Origin: an uncultured Eubacteriales bacterium
GTDB lineage: Bacteria; Bacillota; Clostridia; Oscillospirales; Acutalibacteraceae
Direction of reading: 5' to 3'
Length of the DNA: 34,693 nt
NCBI GenBank assembly: GCA_900318495.1
Contig: ONLA01000010.1
Location: 1 to 34,693, forward strand
In this document: positions 1 to 5,764 of the stretch, in pieces
Position numbering within the stretch: the stretch's first letter is position 1
How the letters are laid out: each line of letters starts with the position of its first letter
Made by a program: the position numbers and the translations under genes
Notes under the pieces: generated by a model
Told to the model about the DNA's origin: nothing
Databases searched by the model: none
What the model saw: only the letters and a program-made list of their open reading frames with translations

Positions 1-119
1 TTGTCAACATAAGCCGCGTTGGTCGCGATGATTCCGACTGTGACTGTTGAAACAATCATCAGCAAAGCCAGCAACACTGAAATTGTTGACTTTGAAAGCC
101 GTTTCATTTTTTTGTTCAT
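1..119 (-). CDS. Secreted protein, N-terminal fragment (signal peptide only)
   Basis: The gene runs off the left edge; only 39 codons are visible. They encode a classical signal peptide: a basic start (MNKKMKRLSK), a hydrophobic core and an Ala-rich exit ending IATNAAYVD. The ATG at 119-117 is preceded by a GGAGGT site at 126-131. The same pattern (KR-S-S-SV-LA-M-VS-TVG-IAT-AA) opens the 1509-residue fibro-slime protein at the other end of the window, and both genes share upstream sequence, so this is probably another large extracellular protein of that group. The mature domain cannot be seen, so no function is assigned. It lies downstream of the AraC regulator at 263-1117 on the same strand. 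Confidence 0.75.
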   Translation of the reverse strand, partial: MNKKMKRLSKSTISVLLALLMIVSTVTVGIIATNAAYVD

Positions 120-183
120 TATTTTACCTCCGTTTCTTATATATATACTATTTTAATATATACTTATTTATATAAACAAATGC
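120..183 (-). promoter_or_regulatory. AT-rich leader shared with the fibro-slime gene
   Basis: Positions 151-183 are identical over 33 bases to 34478-34510, which lies at the same distance upstream of the fibro-slime gene. On the minus strand the block reads GCATTTGTTTATATAAATAAG followed by a TATATT-like stretch, and the GGAGGT ribosome site follows in both copies. It probably holds the promoter or an operator for a secreted-protein regulon. I could not place a -35/-10 pair with correct spacing, so the exact start of transcription is open. Confidence 0.5.
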
Positions 184-239
184 AGACGTTTTGCTTGCAT
201 TTGATAATCTTTAACGCCGTTTGGCATTAATATTTGTAT

Positions 240-262
240 AGCGCCTTTTGACCTGAGGCGCT
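240..262 (-). terminator. Hairpin directly after the first araC gene
   Basis: AGCGCCT (240-246) and AGGCGCT (256-262) form a perfect 7-bp stem with a 9-base loop that touches the TAA stop of the regulator. The tail on the minus strand is AT-rich but lacks a solid U-run, so termination may be partial. Confidence 0.5.
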
Positions 263-1117
263 TTATGCCGATTTGCCGAGCCCGGGCTTTAAAAGCTCTG
301 CCCTGCGCCGCTTTTTGAGCTGCAGCGGAGTTGCGCCGTAAATGCTTTTGCAGGCGTTGGCAAAGGAGTTCATATTGCCGAAGCCGTTGCGCAGCGCCGC
401 GTCGCGCACCGAAATGTCGAGCGCGGTTAAATCATCAACCGCGTTTTGCGCCCTGACGGCGTTCAGGTAATCCCTAAAGCAAGCACCCGTGAGCTGCTTA
501 AAATAGGGCGAGATGTTTTCCTGCCTGCGTCCGAGCAGCCGGGCAATGTCGCCGAGCGTGAGCTTTTCGCGGTAATGCGCGCCGATGTAGCTGCGCACCG
601 CTTCGGCGTCCGCCGCCGGGGTTTTGCCGCCTGAATACAGGCTGAACCGCTTTTGAACCACGCACCGCGAAAGCAGGTGGCGCACAAGCTTCATCAGCAC
701 CGAATAGGCTTTGAGCGGCGAAAAGCTGCCGCCTCCGCGTTCAATCGCCAACAGCTTTTGAAGCAAAAGCGCTGTTTCGTGTTCCTCGCGCGAACCGCGT
801 TCAAACGCTATGCTCGAATAGTCGAGCGATGGATTGTAGCGCATTAAAAAGCCGTAGGACAGGTGCACGGTTAAATATTCCGCGCTGCCGCAAAGGCTGT
901 GAACCTCGTTTGAGTTGACCGCGTAAACGCCGCCGCGTTCAAGCCGGACGCTTTTTCCGGCAAGCTCAACTGTAAGGCTTCCGCTGTCAACATAAATCAG
1001 CTCCGGCTCCTTGTGCCTGTGGGGTTCTCCCCTGCACCTGCCGGACGGTCCGTCGCGGAACCTGATTCGGGCGGGAAGATTTTTGTCGTATTCAATTGTT
1101 ACGCTGTTTGCCTTCAT
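263..1117 (-). CDS. AraC-family transcriptional regulator (first of a tandem pair)
   Basis: This 284-residue protein has the usual AraC layout. Residues about 15-90 form a cupin-like sensor domain with HRHKEPELIY and NEVHSL motifs typical of the sugar-responsive subgroup. Residues about 174-270 form the double helix-turn-helix domain: HTH1 around 188-208 (LTLGDIARLLGRRQENISPYF) and HTH2 around 234-257 (ISVRDAALRNGFGNMNSFANACK). The ATG follows a strong AGGGGGG site. It is a clear paralogue of the next regulator at 1253-2065; both start MK-x-I-Y-N-PA and share the cupin motifs. It sits upstream of the secreted protein at 1-119 and may control it or related extracellular genes. The effector is unknown. 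The structured repeat at 1148-1253 lies 30 bp upstream of its start. Confidence 0.9.
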   Translation of the reverse strand: MKANSVTIEYDKNLPARIRFRDGPSGRCRGEPHRHKEPELIYVDSGSLTVELAGKSVRLERGGVYAVNSNEVHSLCGSAEYLTVHLSYGFLMRYNPSLDYSSIAFERGSREEHETALLLQKLLAIERGGGSFSPLKAYSVLMKLVRHLLSRCVVQKRFSLYSGGKTPAADAEAVRSYIGAHYREKLTLGDIARLLGRRQENISPYFKQLTGACFRDYLNAVRAQNAVDDLTALDISVRDAALRNGFGNMNSFANACKSIYGATPLQLKKRRRAELLKPGLGKSA

Positions 1118-1147
1118 AATATCCCCCCTCTCCTTTTCCGGTGTTTT

Positions 1148-1253
1148 ATACTAATACCTAATAAAAAGTAGCCAATCTTTGCGGTCTATTTTCCGCAATA
1201 CTGCGTTGTCGTCCTTGCAAGGCGCCGGCCTTGCCGCGTCCTTCAATTAGTAT
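1148..1253. repeat. 106-bp structured repeat element, complete copy
   Basis: The element is bounded by 8-bp inverted ends, ATACTAAT (1148-1155) and ATTAGTAT (1246-1253). It contains two further stems: TTGCGG/CCGCAA (1179-1184, 1193-1198) and GCAAGGC/GCCTTGC (1217-1223, 1228-1234). A second copy starts at 34599. From 1143 to 1242 it matches 34594-34693 at 99 of 100 positions, and the single difference (1227) falls in the loop of the second stem. The right end reaches the stop codon of the AraC gene at 1253. It encodes nothing; it resembles a small non-autonomous (MITE-like) repeat or a dispersed RNA-structured element. Read on the minus strand, its left end presents TTAGTATAAAA toward the gene at 1117. 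Confidence 0.8.
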
Positions 1254-2065
1254 TACCGTGATTGCTTTTGAGCCTTTAGCTGCGCCGGGGTTAGGTTGCA
1301 GGCGCGCTTGCACTTGGTTATGAAGTTGCGCGTGCTCGGGAATCCGCCTGCCTTGGCGGACTGCTCAACCGAAAGGTTTTGATTAAGCAGCGCGTCGAGC
1401 GCGTGCCGCAGTCTGACCTGACTGACATACTCCGTAAACACAACGCCCACCTCGTTTTTGAAGTATTTCGAAAAATAAGCCGGGTGAACGCCGACCAGCT
1501 TCGCGACCTCAGTTTGGCTTATTTCCTCGCGGTAATGCCGGTTTATGTAATCCACAGCGATTTTGGCGTTGCGTGAGCTGATTTGAGCGCCGGGTTGTGA
1601 GCGCGTTTGTTTTTCGCTGCGGCACTCTGTGAACAAAATATATAAAATGTTTGAAATGAGCGAGCTTTGCAGAAGCTCAGGGTAGCTTGTTTCGCTTTGA
1701 GTGCGCTCAAGCTGCCACATAAGGTTGCGGATTTCGTTTTCCGCGTCGCTTCCGGCGGTTATTTCAAACTCCGAAGCCTCTACTGATAGTCCGAAATCTG
1801 CAGTAAACTTATCTGAAATGTGTATTGACAAGTATTCCGCTTCGCCTATAATTTTATGTACTTCCTGAACATTTATTAAAAATACACTATATTTTTCTAA
1901 CTTGAAGCGCTTTTCATAAACAAAAACGTCAAGTTGTCCGTCGCACACATAAATCAGTTCAAGCTCGTTGTGCCAGTGGTTTTGCGTTTCAGTCCTGCCG
2001 CTGCAAAATTCGAGCTTTGCCGGTATGTTGTCGTTGTACCTTATGGTTTCAAATTCATTTTTCAC
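1253..2065 (-). CDS. AraC-family transcriptional regulator (second, promoter in invertible segment)
   Basis: This 270-residue regulator has an N-terminal cupin-like domain (HWHNELELIYVCDGQL at about 30-45; VQEVHKIIGEAEYLSIH at about 66-82) and a C-terminal AraC DNA-binding domain. HTH1 is near 182-202 (ISQTEVAKLVGVHPAYFSKYF) and HTH2 near 231-253 (LSVEQSAKAGGFPSTRNFITKC). It is a paralogue of the neighbouring regulator at 263-1117. The ATG follows GGTGA at a good distance. The 86 bp between its start and the inverted repeat at 2152 hold no clear promoter. The only strong leftward promoter is at 2181-2209, inside the segment that also carries the recombinase gene. Its expression is therefore likely to depend on the orientation of that segment. 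Its target genes and ligand are not visible. Confidence 0.9.
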   Translation of the reverse strand: MKNEFETIRYNDNIPAKLEFCSGRTETQNHWHNELELIYVCDGQLDVFVYEKRFKLEKYSVFLINVQEVHKIIGEAEYLSIHISDKFTADFGLSVEASEFEITAGSDAENEIRNLMWQLERTQSETSYPELLQSSLISNILYILFTECRSEKQTRSQPGAQISSRNAKIAVDYINRHYREEISQTEVAKLVGVHPAYFSKYFKNEVGVVFTEYVSQVRLRHALDALLNQNLSVEQSAKAGGFPSTRNFITKCKRACNLTPAQLKAQKQSR

Positions 2066-2151
2066 CGCTGCAGCCTCTTATGCGTTATTGTTGCCGCACC
2101 CGAAACGGAATTTCAGCTTTTTGCTCTGCGTATGTTGCTGTGTATCGACAC

Positions 2152-2176
2152 TTCGCAGAGTTTACTACTATACGAA
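2152..2176. repeat. Left inverted recombination site (IRL)
   Basis: The 19-mer TTCGCAGAGTTTACTACTA (2152-2170) recurs perfectly in reverse complement at 3598-3616. With six more inner bases the site forms an imperfect dyad, TTCG...CGAA over 25 bp, the size and shape of a tyrosine-recombinase core site: two arms around a spacer. The inner arm differs from that of the right copy. The transcription start predicted for the araC promoter (about 2174) falls in this site. Confidence 0.75.
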
Positions 2177-2180
2177 AGAC

Positions 2181-2209
2181 ATTATAGCACAATTTTTAGG
2201 ATTTTGCAA
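2181..2209 (-). promoter_or_regulatory. Outward promoter inside the invertible segment, driving the AraC gene
   Basis: On the minus strand: -35 TTGCAA (2209-2204), 17-bp spacer, -10 TATAAT (2186-2181), with an extended TGC just before the -10. This is one of the best sigma-A promoters in the window. It fires leftward through the inverted repeat at 2152-2176 toward the AraC start at 2065, leaving a leader of about 110 nt. Confidence 0.8.
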
Positions 2210-2320
2210 CTGATTTAATAGAATTAAGAATAATTTTTTTATAATTTTTTTATTTTTAATCTATAAATTTGCTAAACACTTTAATTGTTTATATGTAAAA
2301 AACCACAATAATATTATAAT

Positions 2321-2345
2321 AAGTAGTCAAACCAACCGTCATAAA
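2321..2345 (+). repeat. Direct repeat upstream of the recombinase (candidate arm-type site)
   Basis: This 25-bp block matches 3528-3552 at 21 of 25 positions in the same orientation. Each copy contains two AGTCA/GTCA-type units about 11 bp apart. This copy lies between a TATAAT box (2315-2320) and the ribosome site of the recombinase gene. It could be an arm-binding site for the integrase N-terminal domain, an autoregulatory operator, or both. Confidence 0.5.
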
Positions 2346-2357
2346 AAGGAGGACGTT

Positions 2358-3476
2358 ATGTCAAAAAAAGGTGAAAATATCTATAAACGCAAGGACGGCC
2401 GCTGGGAAGCGCGCTACAAAAAAGGGCTTAGTCCAAACGGAAAAATCATTTACGGCTACTGCTACGGCAAGACCTTCAAGGAGGCGCGCCAAAAGCTTGA
2501 GCATAAAAAAATGCTGATGTACACCGGGCAAAGCGACAAATCCGCACCTGCGCCGAAGGTTTTCGGCAAATACTGCGACGAATGGATTTATGTAAGCAAA
2601 AACAAGCTTAAGGAATCCACCAAGGCAAAGTACTCCTCGATTATTGAGAAATACCTTAAGCCTGCCTTCGGCGAAATTATGCCGGCGTACATATCAACGG
2701 AAAACGTTGTCGGCTTTACCGACCGGCTGTATTCCGAAAACAACCTTTCGCCCAAAACCGTGCGCGATATTTTGGCTGTGCTCAGGTCGGTGTTAAGGTA
2801 TGTTTCGCGGTTTGACAAAAGCGCGGACTCAATCGAGGTTTACCTGCCGAAAAACAGCCGCAGGGAAATCCGCGTTTTAACCGCGGAGGAGCAAAAGCTT
2901 TTTGTTGAATATCTTACGCGCGATATGGATTCTTTCAAGTTCGGCGTGCTTTTCGCGCTGATGACCGGGCTTAGAATAGGCGAGGTCTGCGCGCTTAAAA
3001 GGTGCGACGTTTCGCTTGACGAAAGAATCGTGCGCGTTCGCGGAACAATGCAAAGGGTAAAAAACCTGAGCGGAGAAGGCGGCAAAACAAAGGTTATCAT
3101 CGACAGCCCAAAAAGCGAATCGTCGGAAAGGGAGATTCCGCTTACAAGCTCGGCTTACAGGCTGTGCGCCGGATTTATCGGCGACCTTGAACCCGGGGCT
3201 TTTTTGCTGACGGGCAGCGCGGAAAAATTTATCGAGCCGAGAATTATGCAGTACCACTTAAAAAAATACAGCCTTGACTGCGGAATCGAGGGACTGCATT
3301 TTCACGTGCTGAGGCACACCTTCGCCACGCGGTGCGTCGAGGTTGGCTTTGAGATAAAATCGCTCAGCGAAATTCTCGGTCATTCCTCTCCGAGAATTAC
3401 GCTTGACAGGTATGTCCATTCCTCGATTGAGTTCAAACGGCAAAATATGGATAAGTTAAAAGACGCGGGGCTATAA
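2358..3476 (+). CDS. Tyrosine recombinase (integrase/invertase)
   Basis: This 372-residue protein has the complete architecture of a Tn916/lambda-type integrase. Residues 8-50 form an arm-binding, AP2-like domain (IYKRKDGRWEARYKKG), 68-165 a SAM-like core-binding domain, and 172-365 the catalytic domain. All six catalytic residues are present: R206 in TGLRIGE, K252 in PKSESSEREIPL, H316 and R319 in HVLRH, H342 in LGHSS and Y352 in DRYVH. The start follows AAAGGAGG. There is no excisionase, relaxase, phage or cargo gene beside it. Instead the gene is enclosed by inverted repeats at 2152 and 3598, so its most likely job is inversion of its own segment. A TATAAT box at 2315-2320 may be its promoter, although no good -35 is visible. 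Confidence 0.93.
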   Translation: MSKKGENIYKRKDGRWEARYKKGLSPNGKIIYGYCYGKTFKEARQKLEHKKMLMYTGQSDKSAPAPKVFGKYCDEWIYVSKNKLKESTKAKYSSIIEKYLKPAFGEIMPAYISTENVVGFTDRLYSENNLSPKTVRDILAVLRSVLRYVSRFDKSADSIEVYLPKNSRREIRVLTAEEQKLFVEYLTRDMDSFKFGVLFALMTGLRIGEVCALKRCDVSLDERIVRVRGTMQRVKNLSGEGGKTKVIIDSPKSESSEREIPLTSSAYRLCAGFIGDLEPGAFLLTGSAEKFIEPRIMQYHLKKYSLDCGIEGLHFHVLRHTFATRCVEVGFEIKSLSEILGHSSPRITLDRYVHSSIEFKRQNMDKLKDAGL

Positions 3477-3527
3477 TAGTTAAATACTGTACTCTGACAT
3501 AAAACCTTACAATCACTTTTTTTGTAT

Positions 3528-3552
3528 AAGCAGTCAAAAAAACAGTCATAAA
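3528..3552 (+). repeat. Direct repeat downstream of the recombinase (candidate arm-type site)
   Basis: This is the second copy of the 25-bp block at 2321-2345, with four mismatches, lying between the recombinase stop and its terminator. It is 46 bp from the right inverted repeat, whereas the left copy is about 150 bp from the left one. The pair resembles arm sites flanking core sites, but binding is inferred. Confidence 0.5.
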
Positions 3553-3554
3553 TC

Positions 3555-3593
3555 AAAAAAACGGCGTTTTGTTCAGGAAAACGTCGTTTTTTT
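3555..3593 (+). terminator. Terminator of the recombinase gene
   Basis: A long A-rich stem, AACGGCGTTTT against AAAACGTCGTT with one G-U pair and the loop GTTCAGG, is followed by a run of seven T. It reaches the right inverted repeat, so after inversion it would stand directly in front of the AraC gene. Confidence 0.85.
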
Positions 3594-3616
3594 CGCTTAG
3601 TAGTAAACTCTGCGAA
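3592..3616. repeat. Right inverted recombination site (IRR)
   Basis: Positions 3598-3616 are the exact reverse complement of 2152-2170. The whole 25-bp site has perfect 5-bp arms, TTCGC-N15-GCGAA. It overlaps the last bases of the terminator T-run. Confidence 0.75.
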
Positions 3617-3633
3617 AAAAATCGGGCAAATAA

Positions 3634-3663
3634 TGCTTTAAAGTGCTTTAGAGTACTTTATTA
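3634..3663. repeat. Three phased 10-bp repeats outside the right inverted repeat
   Basis: TGCTTTAAAG, TGCTTTAGAG and TACTTTATTA follow each other head to tail with a 10-bp period, so they present the same face of the helix. This is a possible protein-binding array. The rest of 3664-3800 is AT-rich with no supported gene; together with the recombination site, repeats and terminators it fills the 450-bp gap 3477-3928. Confidence 0.35.
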
Positions 3664-3809
3664 TGCGACAAAACGCGCTCTTTAGGCAGTATGCATTTTA
3701 TAAACAGCGTTCATTTTTGAGCAATTTTTCATTACTAAAGTGAGCATAAATTAATATTATATTGCTGTGCTTTATACTTGTAAGTATTCTTTCCGATTTG
3801 TACACAAAA

Positions 3810-3850
3810 GGCTCATAACCATTGCCGGGTTATGAGCCGTATTTTTTGTT
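3810..3850. terminator. Bidirectional terminator
   Basis: GGCTCATAACC (3810-3820) and GGTTATGAGCC (3828-3838) form a perfect 11-bp stem with a 7-base loop. The plus side continues ATTTTTTGTTTTT and the minus side TTTTGT. It would stop any transcript leaving the right end of the invertible segment. Confidence 0.85.
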
Positions 3851-3885
3851 TTTGAATAATATAGCGCCGCAAAATAAAATAATAC

Positions 3886-3915
3886 AAAAACGCAGGAGAC
3901 CGCGAAGCCTCCTGC
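3886..3915 (-). terminator. Terminator of the DUF308/pyrB unit
   Basis: On the minus strand GCAGGAG and CTCCTGC pair around a 10-base loop (GCTTCGCGGT), followed by GTTTTTG. It lies just past the stop of the DUF308 gene. Its GGAG-ACCG/CC-CTCC core resembles hairpins at 21517 and 24256. Confidence 0.8.
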
Positions 3916-3928
3916 ATAGTGTTATATG

Positions 3929-4540
3929 TTAATCTTTATCATTAAAATCCGCGTCAATCATCATCATTTTGCGCTCAACGCGTTTTTTGTTCTGCGAAAT
4001 GCGGAACATTATCACAAGCCCGGAAATTCCCTCATAGATAAGGTTAATGCCCAAAATTACAATCAGCAGACTGCCGAGCGGTTGTCTGAATACGATTGTC
4101 AGGATTCCTGCCAATATGGAAACGGCGGAAATTATGAAGAAAACAATCCAGTGTCTTTCGCCGAAATCCTTTAGATAAAACGAGCGCTTGACGTTCATTA
4201 TGCCGTCGATAATTATGATTACGCCGATGACGATAAACAAAATGTTGATTACGCTTGTTGGCGAAACCAGCGTGAACACGCCGAACGCGCACGAAAGCAC
4301 GCCGAAAACCAGCTCAAAAAACAAATTGCTGTCGCTGTCCTTGTTGATGAAAAAGGAAATGACGTTGATTACGCCGAAGATTGTCATTAAAATTCCGAAG
4401 GCGTAACACAGCGTCGCCTCGACCTTTGCCGGATGGGTAACCATAAAAACGCCCAGTATTATGTAGACAATCGACGCGATTATAAACGCGCCGACCGGGG
4501 GCTTGCGGACTTCAACGGCTTTGCCTTTGCGGTCTCTCAT
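3929..4540 (-). CDS. DUF308 / HdeD-family membrane protein
   Basis: This 203-residue integral membrane protein has about six hydrophobic segments in three similar hairpins (AFIIASIVYIILGVFMV; CYAFGILMTIFGVINVISFF; LVFGVLSCAFGVFTLV and so on). The spacing and Gly-rich helices are those of the DUF308/HdeD family, named after an E. coli acid-resistance protein; the biochemical role of most members is unknown. The C-terminus is basic and cytoplasmic-looking (RISQNKKRVERK). The ATG follows AGGAGG. It starts 11 bp after the pyrB stop on the same strand, so it is probably co-transcribed with pyrB, without an obvious functional link. Confidence 0.75.
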   Translation of the reverse strand: MRDRKGKAVEVRKPPVGAFIIASIVYIILGVFMVTHPAKVEATLCYAFGILMTIFGVINVISFFINKDSDSNLFFELVFGVLSCAFGVFTLVSPTSVINILFIVIGVIIIIDGIMNVKRSFYLKDFGERHWIVFFIISAVSILAGILTIVFRQPLGSLLIVILGINLIYEGISGLVIMFRISQNKKRVERKMMMIDADFNDKD

Positions 4541-4551
4541 AATAATCCTCC

Positions 4552-5646
4552 TCAGTCAATTCTTTTGTCGCAGTAATCGCACATTGTCATTCCGAGCTTT
4601 TGATAACCGCGGCACGGAAGGTATTCCTCGATTTGCGTTATACACTTGGGATTTTTACAGCGGACGGGGTTGTTAAAGCTGTCGCCGTACAAATCAGCCT
4701 GACGTTCGCTGATGAGAAACTCGTCGTCCTGAAGCAAAAGCAAAATCAGCGCCATTCTGCCGAACATTCCGTACTGAGCCTGCTTAAAGTACAGCGCGCG
4801 GGGATCGTCGTCGATTTCGACGGTGATTTCGTTTACCCTGGGAAGCGGATGAAGAATAATCATATCGTCACGCGCTTTGCCGAGCTTTTCGCGGTCGAGC
4901 ACAAACACGTTTTTTTGCGCCTGATAATCCTCCTCGCTCCTGAAGCGCTCGCGCTGGATTCGCGTCATATAGAGCATATCGAGGTCTGTTACGGCGTCGG
5001 CAAGGCTGTTGGAAATTTCATATTGACAGCCGTTTTTTTCGAGTATGTCGATGATGTAAAGCGGCACGCAAAGCTCCGGCGTTGAAACAAGCACAAACGA
5101 GTTGCCGGGGTATTTTGCAAGCGTTTTTATCAGCGAATGAACGGTTCTGCCGTTGAGCAAATCGCCGCACACGCCGATTTTCAGGTTGTCGAGCCTGCCC
5201 TTTTCACAGCTTAGGGTAACGATGTCGGTCAGAGTTTGCGTCGGGTGAAGGTGACCGCCGTCGCCGCAGTTAATAAGCGGCACACCGCTGTAGAGCGACG
5301 CCGCCATCGCGGTGCCCTCAAGAGGATGACGGATAGCGATAATGTCGGCATAACCGCTGATTACCGAAATTGTATCTTTAAGGTTTTCGCCCTTTGACAC
5401 GGACGAATTCATCGGGTTGTCAAAGCCTATTGTTCTTCCGCCGAGCTTCAGCATTGCCGTTTGAAACGACATTTGGGTGCGTGTGCTCGGTTCGTAAAAC
5501 AAGGTAGCCAAAATTTTGCCGTCGCAAGCGTGGCGGTAATCGGCAGGGCTTTCCATAATCTTTTTTGCCCGTTTGACGATTTTGTCGATTTGCTCAACGC
5601 TCATCGCCTCGAGGTCGATAAGGTTTTTATTTGTCAATTTGACCAC
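4552..5646 (-). CDS. pyrB: Aspartate carbamoyltransferase with C-terminal PyrI-type zinc knuckle
   Basis: This enzyme condenses carbamoyl phosphate with aspartate, the first committed step of pyrimidine synthesis. Catalytic-chain motifs are present: FYEPSTRT with STRT at 54-57, HPTQTLTD at 134-141 and HPLPRVNEI at 266-274. After residue 320 a short extra module follows with C-x4-C (C330, C335; CKNPKC) and C-x2-C (C356, C359; CDYC). This is the zinc site of the regulatory chain PyrI, without PyrI's nucleotide-binding domain. I chose the GTG at 5646 (364 residues). An ATG at 5748 would give 34 extra residues but lies upstream of the promoter at 5666-5694. The Shine-Dalgarno site is weak (AAAGG). 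No other pyr gene is adjacent. Confidence 0.93.
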   Translation of the reverse strand: MVKLTNKNLIDLEAMSVEQIDKIVKRAKKIMESPADYRHACDGKILATLFYEPSTRTQMSFQTAMLKLGGRTIGFDNPMNSSVSKGENLKDTISVISGYADIIAIRHPLEGTAMAASLYSGVPLINCGDGGHLHPTQTLTDIVTLSCEKGRLDNLKIGVCGDLLNGRTVHSLIKTLAKYPGNSFVLVSTPELCVPLYIIDILEKNGCQYEISNSLADAVTDLDMLYMTRIQRERFRSEEDYQAQKNVFVLDREKLGKARDDMIILHPLPRVNEITVEIDDDPRALYFKQAQYGMFGRMALILLLLQDDEFLISERQADLYGDSFNNPVRCKNPKCITQIEEYLPCRGYQKLGMTMCDYCDKRID

Positions 5647-5665
5647 AGCCTTTTGTTTTTTCTTA

Positions 5666-5694
5666 ATTGTAGCAAATTTCGGACAAATTATCAA
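5666..5694 (-). promoter_or_regulatory. pyrB promoter
   Basis: On the minus strand: TTGATA (5694-5689), 17 bp, TACAAT (5671-5666). The predicted start near 5659 leaves a short leader before the GTG at 5646, with no room for a long attenuator. Confidence 0.8.
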
Positions 5695-5711
5695 TACATT
5701 ACAGAATTTTC

Positions 5712-5740
5712 TTGACGAAACTTTTAAGCGAATGTAAAAT
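5712..5740 (+). promoter_or_regulatory. MATE exporter promoter
   Basis: TTGACG (5712-5717), 17 bp, TAAAAT (5735-5740). It is divergent from the pyrB promoter, with the two -35 boxes only 17 bp apart. The leader is only about 18 nt and has no clear ribosome site. Confidence 0.8.
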
Positions 5741-5764
5741 AAAAGCATAATTTAATTTTGGGTT

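Larger units (their letters stand above)
2152..3616. other. Candidate invertible DNA segment (promoter switch with its own recombinase)
   Basis: Seen: perfect 19-bp inverted repeats at both ends, one complete tyrosine recombinase gene inside, an outward sigma-A promoter next to the left repeat pointing at the AraC gene, and a strong terminator touching the right repeat. Known: tyrosine recombinases acting on inverted sites invert the DNA between them. Inferred: the orientation shown is ON for the AraC gene at 1253-2065. After inversion the terminator at 3555-3593 would lie next to that gene in place of the promoter, giving OFF. There are no flanking target-site duplications and no other phage or conjugation genes. 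Confidence 0.6.

Noticed and set aside
2358-3476. Recombinase as a remnant of a prophage or conjugative element.
   Set aside because: No phage, relaxase, excisionase or cargo gene is near, no direct att repeats or tRNA target are seen, and the flanking sites are inverted, not direct.
2152-3616. The segment as an insertion sequence with terminal inverted repeats.
   Set aside because: The encoded enzyme is a tyrosine recombinase, not a DDE transposase, and there is no target duplication outside the repeats.
3663-3743. A 26-codon ORF that would be transcribed only in the flipped orientation.
   Set aside because: It has no ribosome site and no recognisable similarity; kept only as a possibility for RNA-seq.
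3477-3928. CRISPR-like or riboswitch content in the longest gene-free gaps.
   Set aside because: No regular repeat-spacer pattern and no known riboswitch core could be found; the repeats present are explained by the recombination locus.
5647-5748. An ATG at 5748 would extend PyrB by 34 residues.
   Set aside because: The extension crosses a near-consensus promoter (5666-5694), has no ribosome site, and lies outside family similarity.
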